Part shown: one piece after another, positions 1-7,987 of the stretch
Layout of the letters: each line of letters opens with the position of its first letter
Numbering within the stretch: the first letter of the stretch is position 1
Assembly (NCBI GenBank): GCA_003104995.1
Contig: PQAO01000027.1
Span: 164,799 to 212,971, forward strand
From: Dehalococcoidia bacterium
GTDB taxonomy: Bacteria; Chloroflexota; Dehalococcoidia; Tepidiformales; Tepidiformaceae
Reading direction: 5' to 3'
Length of the DNA stretch: 48,173 nt
Position numbers and translations under genes: made by a program
The notes under the pieces: generated by a model
The model's input: only the letters and a program-made list of their open reading frames with translations
Told to the model about the DNA's origin: nothing
Database searches by the model: none

Positions 1-69
1 GCGACGCGTTGCACGGTGCCATGGTAGGCGGGCCGGGATTGCTGCAGCAATGGCGCACCCGGCGCCGGT

Positions 70-96
70 GGCCGTCCGATAGCGCCACGGACGGCC
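70..96 (-). terminator. weak hairpin downstream of fumC
   Basis: An 8-bp perfect stem (70-77 with 89-96) encloses an 11-nt loop about 30 bp after the fumC stop. No U-run follows on either strand, so it may only be an RNA-stabilising or factor-dependent end. I see nothing else supportable in bases 1-124. Confidence 0.25.
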
Positions 97-124
97 GTGC
101 GAGCGTAAGGCGGCCGAATAGGGG

Positions 125-1516
125 TCAGTCCCCGGTCATGCGGCGGGCATCAAGCAAGCGCTCCAGCTCCGTTGGCGGGAGGTCCAGCTCCTCAGAGGCC
201 ACCTGGCGCACCGTGCGGCCCGAGGCGAGCGCCTCGTTCACGATTGCGGCCACCCGGTCATACCCGACGACCTCAGCCAGTGGCGTGGCAATGCTGAGCC
301 CGCGTTCGACGCTTTCAGGGCCGCGTTCCGTTGCCTCCAGGCCGTCGACGCACTTCTCGGCGAAGACGGTGCTGGCGGCAGCCAGCAGGGCGATCGACTG
401 GAGCAGCGCGGCTCCAGCCACCGGGAACATGGTGTTCAGCTCGAAGAACCCCCACTGGCCGGCCATCGCGATGGTTGCGTCGTTGCCGACAACCCGGGCA
501 GCAACCTGGATGACGGCCTCGGGGATCACCGGGTTCACCTTGCCGGGCATGATCGAGCTGCCCGGCTGCAGGCTCGGCAGTCGGAGTTCGCCCAGCCCGG
601 CGCGGGGACCGCTCCCCATCAGCCGGATGTCGTTCGCGACCTTCACGAGCGAGACAGACACGGACCGTAACTGGCCGCTCGCTTCAACCATGGCGTCCAT
701 GGCCGATTGTGCCTGGAAATGGTTCGTCGTCTGGCTGAGTTGCACCTTCTCGCGTTCGGAAACGAAAGACAGCACCCGGCCGGCGAACTCGGGGTGCGTA
801 TTGACGCCGGTGCCGACTGCCGTGCCTCCGAGCGCAACCTCGCGCAACGCCTCCCCGGCGAGGGTGACGCGGCGGCGCGCGCGCTCTACCTGGCCCGCGT
901 AGCCACGGAACTCCTGGCCCAGGCGGATCGGCGTGGCGTCCATCAAGTGGGTGCGGCCGGTCTTGACGACATCGTCGAACTCGGAGGACTTCCGCTGCAG
1001 CGACGCTTCCAGGCGGTAGAGGCCGGGGAGCAACCGCTGCCGGATCTCGGTCACCGCCGCCAGGTGAATAGCCGTGGGGATGACGTCATTGGACGATTGG
1101 CCGCGGTTTACGTGGTCATTGGGGTGGACGGGGCGGTAGACGCCGAGTGGCCCGCCGCCAAGGAGTTCGTTGGCGCGGTTGGCGATGACCTCGTTCGCGT
1201 TCATGTTGGTCGAGGTGCCGGAGCCGGTCTGGAACACGTCGACGATGAACTCCTGGTCCCACTGGCCGTTGGCGACCTCCTCCGCGGCCGCCTGGATGGC
1301 ACTGGCCAGGTCGTCGCCAATGAGGCCGAGGTCGCGGTTCGCGCGGGCGGCGCCAGCTTTGAGCATGCCGAGGGCCCGGATGAGGGCGCGGGGCATGCGC
1401 TCGCCGGAAATGGGGAAGTTCGCGGCGGCCCGGGCGGTATCGATCCCGTAGTGGGCGGTGGCGGGAACGGCGAACTCCCCGAGAGCGTCGCGTTCGGTCC
1501 GAGAGTCTGTGGCCAT
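125..1516 (-). CDS. fumC: Class II fumarate hydratase
   Basis: This 463-residue protein catalyses reversible hydration of fumarate to L-malate in the TCA cycle, in the cytoplasm. It has the full class II fumarase/aspartase layout: the TGSGTSTNMNANEV segment near residue 97, TGRTH with the active-site His near 190, GTAVGTGVNTHPEFA near 231, and the superfamily signature GSSIMPGKVNP at 319-329 containing the catalytic Ser. Length matches the usual 460-470 residues. The GTGVNT segment favours fumarase over aspartate ammonia-lyase. It is transcribed away from the tRNA cluster and appears monocistronic within the window. Confidence 0.95.
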   Translation of the reverse strand: MATDSRTERDALGEFAVPATAHYGIDTARAAANFPISGERMPRALIRALGMLKAGAARANRDLGLIGDDLASAIQAAAEEVANGQWDQEFIVDVFQTGSGTSTNMNANEVIANRANELLGGGPLGVYRPVHPNDHVNRGQSSNDVIPTAIHLAAVTEIRQRLLPGLYRLEASLQRKSSEFDDVVKTGRTHLMDATPIRLGQEFRGYAGQVERARRRVTLAGEALREVALGGTAVGTGVNTHPEFAGRVLSFVSEREKVQLSQTTNHFQAQSAMDAMVEASGQLRSVSVSLVKVANDIRLMGSGPRAGLGELRLPSLQPGSSIMPGKVNPVIPEAVIQVAARVVGNDATIAMAGQWGFFELNTMFPVAGAALLQSIALLAAASTVFAEKCVDGLEATERGPESVERGLSIATPLAEVVGYDRVAAIVNEALASGRTVRQVASEELDLPPTELERLLDARRMTGD

Positions 1517-1544
1517 GGAGCCACTGTAGCAAAGGCGATGGCTG

Positions 1545-1574
1545 TTGAACTGAGAGGCGCGCGGGGCATAGACT
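1545..1574 (+). promoter_or_regulatory. putative sigma-70 promoter of the tRNA cluster
   Basis: A TTGAAC -35 element (1545-1550), an 18-nt spacer and a TAGACT -10 element (1569-1574) lie 10 nt upstream of the mature 5' end of tRNA-Val. Spacing and position fit; the -10 matches the consensus at four of six positions. Confidence 0.45.
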
Positions 1575-1584
1575 GAGAGTTCGC

Positions 1585-1661
1585 GGGCGGTTAGCTCAGA
1601 TGGTTAGAGCGCGTCGTTCACACCGACGAGGTCACTGGTTCGAGTCCAGTACCGCCCACCA
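1585..1661 (+). tRNA. tRNA-Val (anticodon CAC)
   Basis: Complete cloverleaf: acceptor GGGCGGT pairs with ACCGCCC, the anticodon stem CGTCG/CGACG carries loop TTCACAC (anticodon CAC, codon GTG), the T-loop is TTCGAGT, and CCA is encoded at 1659-1661. It is the first of three tRNAs on the same strand. Confidence 0.97.
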
Positions 1662-1720
1662 GCCACCGCGAATCGGCGCCGGTTGAACGCTCCCCTCCGC
1701 GGCCTGATAATGGCTTGAGT

Positions 1721-1807
1721 GCCGAAGTGGCGGAATGGCAGACGCGCTACGTTCAGGGCGTAGTGTCCTTCACGGGCGTGTGAGTTCAAATCTCACCTTC
1801 GGCACCA
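1721..1807 (+). tRNA. tRNA-Leu (anticodon CAG)
   Basis: A class II tRNA with a long variable arm. Acceptor GCCGAAG pairs with CTTCGGC, the anticodon stem CTACG/CGTAG carries loop TTCAGGG (anticodon CAG, codon CTG), and CCA is encoded at 1805-1807. It begins 59 nt after tRNA-Val, probably in one transcript. Confidence 0.97.
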
Positions 1808-1819
1808 TTTCGCTTTCAT

Positions 1820-1895
1820 GCGCCCGTAGCTCAGGGGATAGAGTGTTGGGTTGCGGACCCAAAGGTCGGAGGTTCGAATCCTCCCGGGCGTACCA
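1820..1895 (+). tRNA. tRNA-Arg (anticodon GCG)
   Basis: Acceptor GCGCCCG pairs with CGGGCGT (one G-U pair), the anticodon stem TTGGG/CCCAA carries loop TTGCGGA (anticodon GCG, codons CGC/CGU), and CCA is encoded at 1893-1895. A GCG anticodon differs from the common ACG (inosine) tRNA-Arg of many bacteria. It starts 12 nt after tRNA-Leu and is followed by a terminator. Confidence 0.96.
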
Positions 1896-1912
1896 CATCC
1901 GCTGAACAAAAT

Positions 1913-1936
1913 GCCCCGCCACCGGCGGGGCTTTTT
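1913..1936. terminator. bidirectional Rho-independent terminator
   Basis: A perfect 8-bp GC stem (1913-1920 with 1924-1931) with a 3-nt loop is followed by TTTTT on the plus strand, ending the tRNA cluster. On the minus strand it is followed by ATTTTGTT and lies immediately after the stop codon of the leftward cation exchanger gene, so it can serve both convergent transcripts. Confidence 0.9.
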
Positions 1937-1937
1937 G

Positions 1938-3203
1938 TTAGTGTTCCACCGAAGCCGGGACGGGCGGCGGATCGTCCGGCCGGACGGCCAGTTCCTTGCC
2001 CCGCATGACCGACCACGCGTCGCTGATCGTGTGGGGGATCTGCTTTCGGCTCGCAATCAGGAGCGCGATGCAGAGCAGCGTGTAGACCCCGGCATACACC
2101 AGGCGAGCCTGCTCGTTGGTGATGAACAACTGCGTGGCGAACAGCACGAAGAGCGCAATCGCTTCCTTGCGGCCCATGCGCAGGTTCATGAAGACGGCGA
2201 TCGCGAAGGCGGACTGGGCTGCCGTCAGGAAGATCTCCTCGCGCTGCCGGTCATCCAGCGGAAGTCCAATGGTGAAGCCGAACTCCCCGGCCGAGGCCAG
2301 GAAGGCGATGGGCAGAGTGCCAATCAGCAGGGTCCACTGATTCACTTTCGAGGAGATGAGCACGCCCATGCCCGCGGCGGCACGTCCGCGCCAGGCGAGG
2401 AGGCTTGCCACCAGCACTTCGGGCGATTCGGATGCCAGCGGAGCGAGCCACTGGATGAGGAGGAACTCCGAGACCCCAAACTCCTCGCCGATGTGCACAA
2501 GCGATTCGGCGAACGGTTCGGCCGAACAGAAGATCGTCACGGCGCTGAAGATCAGCACGGTGATGACCAGGGTGCGCCTCGGCGTGTTGGTGAGCGAGCC
2601 CATCGCCTGGGCCGGCCCGACCAGTTCGACGTGCTCCGATTCCACCTTGGACGTGAAGTAGAGGTACATGATGAACATCGACACCAGGACGATGGTGTCG
2701 ATGATGCTGACGTGGTGCCGCAGAGGGATGAAGATGACGTAGATCGTCGCGATCGTGAGGAAGGTGAGTTCGAGGCTGCGCTGACGATCGACGACCAGGT
2801 CCTTCAATTTCGTCCGGTAGAAGAAGAGGAAGAACACGATCGGCCAGCCCACGCCGATAAGCAGCCGGTTTCCGCCGGTCATGTTCGCGATCGCGAGTCC
2901 CCGCTCGGCTTCCGCTGGATCGGCGCCGGCGTTCCAGGCGAGGACGAAGTCGACGGCGTACTCGGGTAGCACGGCGATGATGGCGATGATGGCGAGCGCC
3001 AGGCCCTGCGAGATGTCGAGCTCCGCCGTCTCGGCTCCCCAGCTGAGGAGGAACGCCGCGGCGAGGATGGCGAGGCCGAAGATTATGGCCCCGGGAACGG
3101 GGTCAGGGTGGATCCCACCGAGGCGCAGGACGATGCCAGGCAGGCACACCAGTGCCATGATGCCGATGATCGTCCAGCTCTTGCCGAATGATGCCCCGTT
3201 CAC
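1938..3203 (-). CDS. CaCA-family sodium/calcium exchanger-like membrane protein
   Basis: A 421-residue polytopic membrane protein with about ten hydrophobic segments. It shows two pseudo-symmetric alpha-repeat regions of the Ca2+/cation antiporter superfamily. The first runs from an acidic LPEYAVD segment to GGNRLLIGVGWP (about residues 80-125). The second is LASESPEVLVAS followed by SSKVNQWTLLIG (about residues 255-300), with the acidic residues that normally coordinate cations. The likely role is cation efflux across the inner membrane in exchange for Na+ or H+; the substrate cannot be told from sequence. The ATG start lies 6 bp after the PHP-domain gene stop, so it is the last gene of the leftward operon and ends at the shared terminator. 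Confidence 0.8.
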   Translation of the reverse strand: MNGASFGKSWTIIGIMALVCLPGIVLRLGGIHPDPVPGAIIFGLAILAAAFLLSWGAETAELDISQGLALAIIAIIAVLPEYAVDFVLAWNAGADPAEAERGLAIANMTGGNRLLIGVGWPIVFFLFFYRTKLKDLVVDRQRSLELTFLTIATIYVIFIPLRHHVSIIDTIVLVSMFIMYLYFTSKVESEHVELVGPAQAMGSLTNTPRRTLVITVLIFSAVTIFCSAEPFAESLVHIGEEFGVSEFLLIQWLAPLASESPEVLVASLLAWRGRAAAGMGVLISSKVNQWTLLIGTLPIAFLASAGEFGFTIGLPLDDRQREEIFLTAAQSAFAIAVFMNLRMGRKEAIALFVLFATQLFITNEQARLVYAGVYTLLCIALLIASRKQIPHTISDAWSVMRGKELAVRPDDPPPVPASVEH

Positions 3204-3209
3204 TGCCGG

Positions 3210-3923
3210 CTATTCGTAGAAGGGAATCGGCTCAGCCGTTTCCCAGAAGTTGTTTAGCTTTCCTTCAGGCAGTCCTCGGCCGGGGAAGAAGCGGCCCTTG
3301 TGCATCTGTTCGAGCATGTGTTCCGGGCCGAGGATCTCCTCTTCGAAGACCGCGGCGAAGTAGCCGACACCCTGGGTGCTGTGGGCGTCTGACCCGCCGG
3401 TCCCGGGCTTACCCATGGTCTTCGCCACCTGCAGCGCAAAGTAGTTTTCGCGCGGCGTGTTGCAGCCGTTCAGCACCTCGATGCCATCGACGAGCTGGAA
3501 CACGGGCAGCTTCGCGGCCTGTTCTGGCGTGAGGTTGAACGGCTCTTTGCCCTCGCGCTTGAAGTGCACAGGGTCGAAGAAGTGGCGAAAGGGATGGGCG
3601 ACGATCAGGAAGGCGCCCTGTTCGTCCGCCACCTCCCGCAGTTTCTGGAGCCGGCGGATCCCGGGCGAGTAGCCTTTCAGGCCAACGGCCAGGATGTGCC
3701 CCATGTCGGTGGACACTTCCATTCCGTTGGAGATGAAGATGTGGGGGTGCTTCTTTCGGAATGGGCTGAGGTCCCACGACTCCCACATGCGGTCGTGTTC
3801 GGTGATGTTCACCCCCGTAAGCCCCACGCGCGTGGCTTCGGTGATGAGATCGTCTGGGTCAAGCATCGAGTCGGATGCGCCACGCGTGGTGTGCAGGTGC
3901 ATATCAATGATGGTGCCCGGCAC
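3210..3923 (-). CDS. PHP-domain metal-dependent phosphoesterase
   Basis: Encodes 237 residues with the PHP (polymerase and histidinol phosphatase) metal-binding motifs in order: DMHLHTT near the N-terminus, ITEHD about 35 residues later, AHPFRH in the middle and GSDAHS towards the C-terminus. These supply the His/Asp ligands of a multinuclear metal site in hydrolases acting on phosphoesters; the substrate is unknown. I chose the GTG at 3923 because GGAGG lies 6 nt upstream; an in-frame TTG at 3947 is possible but lacks this signal. It is 50 bp downstream of a small membrane protein gene and 6 bp upstream of the exchanger gene. Confidence 0.8.
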   Translation of the reverse strand: MPGTIIDMHLHTTRGASDSMLDPDDLITEATRVGLTGVNITEHDRMWESWDLSPFRKKHPHIFISNGMEVSTDMGHILAVGLKGYSPGIRRLQKLREVADEQGAFLIVAHPFRHFFDPVHFKREGKEPFNLTPEQAAKLPVFQLVDGIEVLNGCNTPRENYFALQVAKTMGKPGTGGSDAHSTQGVGYFAAVFEEEILGPEHMLEQMHKGRFFPGRGLPEGKLNNFWETAEPIPFYE

Positions 3924-3973
3924 GCGGCGCCTCCAGGTGTCTTGCAAAGATTTTCACGAGTTCCGAAAGTATA

Positions 3974-4387
3974 TCATCGCTCGGCGAGGAGAGGCATCAT
4001 CCAGCCGAAGAGGCCGGCGAACGCAAGTGACATGGTGAGCCACAGCCACCACAGCCGGCTCGACAAAACGGCCAGCACGGGCAAGGGCAGGAGTGCCAGG
4101 ATGGCCATGATGAGCGCGAACTGCCAGCTCGGCGCTCCAAGCGCTCCGGGCTTGTCTTCGAAACCACCGAGCACGTAGGCCGATGCGAGCACCAGGCCAG
4201 CCATGGTCCAGATGAGGGTCGTGCCGATGGAAATGGGCACGGCGAGGAGGAGTCCCGGGACCGCAGGGTCTATCCGCCTCTGGACGAGCTTTTGTGGGCC
4301 AGGCTGGAACGCCAGGTACGTCAGCGCGAACGTAGAAAGGATGGCCATCACATAGCCCGCAGCCCAGCCACCGATAACAGCGTTCAC
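3974..4387 (-). CDS. hypothetical four-helix membrane protein
   Basis: A 137-residue protein with about four strongly hydrophobic segments (roughly residues 5-27, 45-72, 85-107 and 111-133) and short charged loops. I do not recognise a family. The GTG start overlaps the ispE stop in a GTGA arrangement (4384-4387), so translation is probably coupled to ispE. The gene sits inside the rsmA-ispE-PHP run. No catalytic motif is visible; a structural or accessory membrane role is all that can be inferred. Confidence 0.7.
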   Translation of the reverse strand: MNAVIGGWAAGYVMAILSTFALTYLAFQPGPQKLVQRRIDPAVPGLLLAVPISIGTTLIWTMAGLVLASAYVLGGFEDKPGALGAPSWQFALIMAILALLPLPVLAVLSSRLWWLWLTMSLAFAGLFGWMMPLLAER

Positions 4388-5247
4388 TGAACCGTCGCCG
4401 TTCGCGTGGGGATCACCGTACAGCCCGCGCCTGCCGCGGCACGTGCAATCGCTTCCCCGGACCCGCTCGGCCCGATCCAGAAGAGCGTGGGCCCGGCGCC
4501 GGCGAGCCGAACCGGCTCGCCCGTCCGTGCTTCGAGGTCCTGCCAGAGCGAGGCGAGCGCGGGGAAGAGGTCGAAGCCGACGCGTTCGAATGCGTTAAAC
4601 ACATCCGCGGAACCAATCTGCTGTGGCGATTCGGCCGCGAACCTGGAGGCGATGCCACCGGGGTCGAACGCATGTTGGTCGAGCGCCGCGAACATGCGGG
4701 CGGTCTTTCGTTCCATGCTGAACGCAGGTACAAAGAGCACGACATCGTGCGGCGGCAGGGAGGAGAGCGGCTCAACCTGCTCTCCCCGGCCGGTCCCGCG
4801 TGCGGTGCCCCCAACGAGGAAGAAACCTTCGTCGCTGCCAATCTCCCCCCCGACCTGCCGCAAAATGGCATCGGTCGCTCCCGGCCACACACCGGCCAGG
4901 AGCCGGAGCACCGTCGCCGCATCCGAGGCGCCCCCGCCCAGGCCGCCCGCCGGGGGGATGTTCTTGGTGAGGCGGATCGAGATGCTTTCTGCGGATTGGC
5001 CGGTCCTGAGTGCAAGCAATGCAGCCGCGCGCCATGCGAGGTTCGTCGGGTCGGTAGGCGTGCCGGCGGCGAAAGGCCCGTCGGCCCGGACGCCCGCTGG
5101 GCCGCCAAACGTGACAGCCACCTCATCGGCGAGTTCGAGTTCCTGGAAGATGGTATCGATCTCGTGGAAGCCGTCCTCACGAGCGCCCAGCACTTCGAGT
5201 ACGAGATTGACCTTCGCAGGCGCTCGGCCGCGCAATGCGTCAGGCAC
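4384..5247 (-). CDS. ispE: 4-diphosphocytidyl-2-C-methyl-D-erythritol kinase
   Basis: Phosphorylates the 2-hydroxyl of CDP-methylerythritol with ATP in the non-mevalonate (MEP) route to isoprenoids. The 287-residue product starts with APAKVNLVLEVLG, the typical GHMP-kinase N-terminus, and carries the glycine-rich ATP loop PPAGGLGGGASDAA at about residues 98-111. LAGAGPTLFWIG near the C-terminus is the third GHMP motif. The GTG start at 5247 overlaps the end of rsmA by 8 bp and has GAGGTG about 8 nt upstream; an open frame continues further upstream, but only over rsmA. Length fits the family (280-300). Confidence 0.92.
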   Translation of the reverse strand: MPDALRGRAPAKVNLVLEVLGAREDGFHEIDTIFQELELADEVAVTFGGPAGVRADGPFAAGTPTDPTNLAWRAAALLALRTGQSAESISIRLTKNIPPAGGLGGGASDAATVLRLLAGVWPGATDAILRQVGGEIGSDEGFFLVGGTARGTGRGEQVEPLSSLPPHDVVLFVPAFSMERKTARMFAALDQHAFDPGGIASRFAAESPQQIGSADVFNAFERVGFDLFPALASLWQDLEARTGEPVRLAGAGPTLFWIGPSGSGEAIARAAAGAGCTVIPTRTATVQ

Positions 5248-6064
5248 CGGCGCGCACCTCGTCGCACGCTTCGAGGAGGCGAAGCCAATCCGCGATATCC
5301 AGCGTTTCGGCCCTGCGCATGGGGTCGATCTCCGCGATCCTGAGCGCCTCGCCCGCGCCGTCCGGGGGTAGCCACACTCCCCGCGCAAGGGAGTTGTGGA
5401 TCTGCTTCCGCGGATTGCGGAAGGTCTTCGAGACCAGTTCGAAGAAGTCCGCGTTGCGCTCGCGCGGGACAAGTGGCTCGGCGCGGAGGTCCAGGCGGAT
5501 CACGCTCGAGTGGACCGCCGGGGGTGGGTCGAACGCTTCCGGGGGAACGTCGAAGAGGCGCGTCGCTTCGGCGTAGACCTGGACTGAAATCGTCAGCAAC
5601 GACCAGTCGCCGGGAGGGGCAGTGATCTCCCGCGCGACCTCGCGCTGGATCATCACCACCATCTGGCGGGGTTTCGGGCTGCCTTCGAGAAAGTGACGGA
5701 TGATCGGGTTGGCGGCGAAGTAGGGGAGGTTGCCCGCAACCGCGTAGGGCGTGCCGGGAGGGACCACGGTGGAGATGTCGACGGTCCGGGCATCCGCTTC
5801 CAGGACACGAAGATCGGGCGCAGTCCGGAACCTCCGCCGGAGATGCTCGACCAGCCGCGGCTCGATCTCGACCGCCACCACGGGGAAGCCGCGTTCAAGT
5901 AGCGCCTCGGTGAGCTGGCCGGTCCCTGCCCCGAGCTCAAGGACGAAGCCACCCTCGGGGCAACCGACGGCGGCAGCGATATCGTGGAGCACGCCGGAGT
6001 CGCGCAAGAAGTGCTGGCCGAGGGCCTTGCGAGGTCTCGGGCCGGGTAGGCGGGTCGGGGGCAT
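5240..6064 (-). CDS. rsmA: 16S rRNA (adenine(1518)-N(6)/adenine(1519)-N(6))-dimethyltransferase
   Basis: KsgA/RsmA uses S-adenosylmethionine to dimethylate two adjacent adenines in the 3'-terminal hairpin of 16S rRNA, a late step in small-subunit maturation. The 274-residue protein has KALGQHFLRD near residue 12, SAM motif I VLELGAGTGQLTE near 42 and the catalytic NLPYFAANPI motif. The ATG at 6064 is the first start consistent with family length and lies 28 bp after the YabE-like gene. It overlaps ispE at its end, the same order as ksgA and ispE in many Gram-positive genomes. Confidence 0.94.
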   Translation of the reverse strand: MPPTRLPGPRPRKALGQHFLRDSGVLHDIAAAVGCPEGGFVLELGAGTGQLTEALLERGFPVVAVEIEPRLVEHLRRRFRTAPDLRVLEADARTVDISTVVPPGTPYAVAGNLPYFAANPIIRHFLEGSPKPRQMVVMIQREVAREITAPPGDWSLLTISVQVYAEATRLFDVPPEAFDPPPAVHSSVIRLDLRAEPLVPRERNADFFELVSKTFRNPRKQIHNSLARGVWLPPDGAGEALRIAEIDPMRRAETLDIADWLRLLEACDEVRAGA

Positions 6065-6092
6065 GATCTGATGGTAGTGGCGGGCCGGGAAC

Positions 6093-7595
6093 TCAGTCGA
6101 GAATGTAGATGTCGACGTAGCCGGTGTGCCAGGGATTGGAACCGGCATCCTCCGGGAACCCGAGGTCGACCTTCGAACCCTTGATTCCGCCGCCCGTGTC
6201 GGCTGCGATGCACATGCCGTAGCCGGGGACCACGAACCGGGTGCCGAGGGGGATGACCGACGGGTCGACGGCACAAATGCCGTGATCGACGATGACGCCG
6301 GTGGCGGTCTTGCCGTAGTTCGGGTCATCGCGGCTCCATGCGCCGTGGCTGGCGTTGTACCAGGTCGCCCACACGTTGACCTTCTCGCGGTACGAACCGG
6401 TGAATCCCGGCAGGGTGACTGTCGGTCTGCCAGTATTCACGGCGCGCGTCCCGGAGATGTGGCGCGACGGAACCGGCGCGAGGGTGACGACTGAGGTGAC
6501 GAAGGCGCGGGAGACCTCCTCGCCGTTGCGGTACGTGACGGAGAAGGTGCTGAGGCGCTCGCCAGAGCTGCCGTTCAAAATGCGGACCTCGCCGCGTGGC
6601 AACGCCGGGTCCTCTTCGAAAACGGTCGGCGCCGGGATCTGTTCGGCCATCTGCTCTTCGACGACCTCGGTGGTGCCGATAACGACGCTCATGCCGTTGA
6701 ACACCTCAGCCTCCCGTGCGGGCGAGACGATGTCGTCCGGGCCGGCACTGACGCCGAGGACCGCTAGGATGTCCCCGACCGTCTCGGCCTGGGTGTAGAG
6801 GGACGTTTCCTTGCCGTTGAGGGTGATGTGGACAGTCCGCGCCTTGGCCAGGTGCACGGTGAGACCGGCCGAAAGCGGCGTATCGAGTGGTGGCCGCACG
6901 AGGTCACCCTCGCGGACCGTCATGCCAAGGTCGGCCAGGAGAGCGCCCACAGTGGTTGCCGGCGAGACGATGTCTACCCTTGCGGTGTCGATGAAGACGA
7001 CGTAGGAACGCGCGCGGACCACAGAGAGCTCGACCACGCGGTTGGACGATGCCGCCGACACCGAGGGAACTGACTGCGACGCGTACCTGACGCCGGCAAG
7101 GGGCGCGCGATCGGTCGCCGGGACGCCGTCCATGAGCACCTGGTCGCCAGGGCGGAGCTCGACGCCCGCCTCGGCCAACGCGCCGCCGGCGGTGGTGGCG
7201 GTCGTGCTGAAGGCGATGGTTTGGCCGTCGAATACGGCGGTGACGGGCCGGGCTCGCTGAACGGCGATGGAAGCGTGGCGATCGTCGGAAGCCACGAGCA
7301 GGCGATCGCCGGGCCGGAGAGAGATGTTTGCCGCACCCAGCGCTTCTTGTTCGGTGTCGAAAGTCGCGCTCACCCGGAACGCCTGCCCGCTGCTGAGGAC
7401 GGTGACTTCCTTTTCGGGAAAAACCCGGAAGGCGACAACGGCGAGCAACACGACCACCGAGATGGCGGCCGCGTGGTGCCTTCCGCGGAACCTGCGCGCG
7501 TGCGCCAGGAGCTCCTGCCTCTGGTGCCAGCCATCGGCCAGCGGATGCCCGCGAACGGGACGTGTCCGAATCGCTTGAGCCAAACTCACCCTCAT
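6093..7595 (-). CDS. YabE-like cell-wall protein: DUF348 repeats, G5 domain, 3D domain
   Basis: A 500-residue protein with a cytoplasmic N-terminus and one membrane segment (about 43-58), so the rest is extracytoplasmic. About four DUF348-type repeats follow (roughly 63-104, 112-150, 192-235 and 247-290). A G5-like domain comes next (about 303-380), then a C-terminal 3D domain (about 415-500) with TATGVI, CAVDPSVIPLGTRF and CIAADTGGGIKG, carrying the three conserved aspartates. Related proteins (B. subtilis YabE, resuscitation-promoting factors) cleave peptidoglycan as lytic transglycosylases. It directly precedes rsmA and ispE, as yabE does in Bacillus, but rnmV between them is missing here. 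The ATG has no strong ribosome binding site. Confidence 0.85.
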   Translation of the reverse strand: MRVSLAQAIRTRPVRGHPLADGWHQRQELLAHARRFRGRHHAAAISVVVLLAVVAFRVFPEKEVTVLSSGQAFRVSATFDTEQEALGAANISLRPGDRLLVASDDRHASIAVQRARPVTAVFDGQTIAFSTTATTAGGALAEAGVELRPGDQVLMDGVPATDRAPLAGVRYASQSVPSVSAASSNRVVELSVVRARSYVVFIDTARVDIVSPATTVGALLADLGMTVREGDLVRPPLDTPLSAGLTVHLAKARTVHITLNGKETSLYTQAETVGDILAVLGVSAGPDDIVSPAREAEVFNGMSVVIGTTEVVEEQMAEQIPAPTVFEEDPALPRGEVRILNGSSGERLSTFSVTYRNGEEVSRAFVTSVVTLAPVPSRHISGTRAVNTGRPTVTLPGFTGSYREKVNVWATWYNASHGAWSRDDPNYGKTATGVIVDHGICAVDPSVIPLGTRFVVPGYGMCIAADTGGGIKGSKVDLGFPEDAGSNPWHTGYVDIYILD

Positions 7596-7655
7596 CGGTA
7601 AACCGGGCGCGGCCCGGAGGTCGCGCCCGCGAGTGGTAGATTACAGGCCGTGCAC

Positions 7656-7918
7656 CTGCTGTCGAACTGAGCACCGGGCTTGTCTTACGTCAGCCAGCTC
7701 GGACCCGGTTGACCTGCGGCACCCGAAGCATTCCCCTTATGGCTGCTTCCTTCCGGACCTGACCAGGTTCGAGGCGCCTCGCCGCGCAGGACCAGATCGT
7801 CAACGCCGCTTAACAAGGACAGTCCCCAGCGACCCAGCCCTCGAGCAGGAATTCAACCCCGCTATAGCGGATTGCGGGTTCAGGGCACCGCTAGCTCCCC
7901 GCCTAGCACGGCCAGCAG
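7656..7918 (-). ncRNA. ffs: large bacterial signal recognition particle RNA
   Basis: On the minus strand, 7741-7764 reads as the universal domain IV core (GGTCAGGTCCGGAAGGAAGC followed by AGCC), which binds Ffh. About 130-180 nt upstream is a recognisable Alu domain: GCCGTGCTAGGCGGGGAG, then GCGGTGCCCTG, then CCCGCAATCCGCTATAGCGG. This makes it the long (Bacillus-type) SRP RNA, about 263 nt. The ends were placed by a terminal 6-bp stem (CTGCTG at 7918-7913 with CAGCAG at 7661-7656). No protein gene lies in this 392-bp gap; the open frames in it are incidental. Confidence 0.95.
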
Positions 7919-7920
7919 TT

Positions 7921-7950
7921 AACGTACCGGCGGCGGAGTCCCGGGGTCAA
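7921..7950 (-). promoter_or_regulatory. putative promoter of the SRP RNA
   Basis: On the minus strand a TTGACC -35 (7950-7945), an 18-nt spacer and a TACGTT -10 (7926-7921) lie directly upstream of the SRP RNA 5' end. Transcription would begin within a few bases of the predicted RNA terminus, which supports both calls. Confidence 0.6.
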
Positions 7951-7987
7951 TAGCGCGGGCCATTGCTACTTAGCGGTTGGCTTAGGT

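Noticed and set aside
7633..7953. A 106-codon plus-strand protein.
   Set aside because: It overlaps the SRP RNA on the opposite strand; its open state is explained by RNA sequence conservation and GC content.
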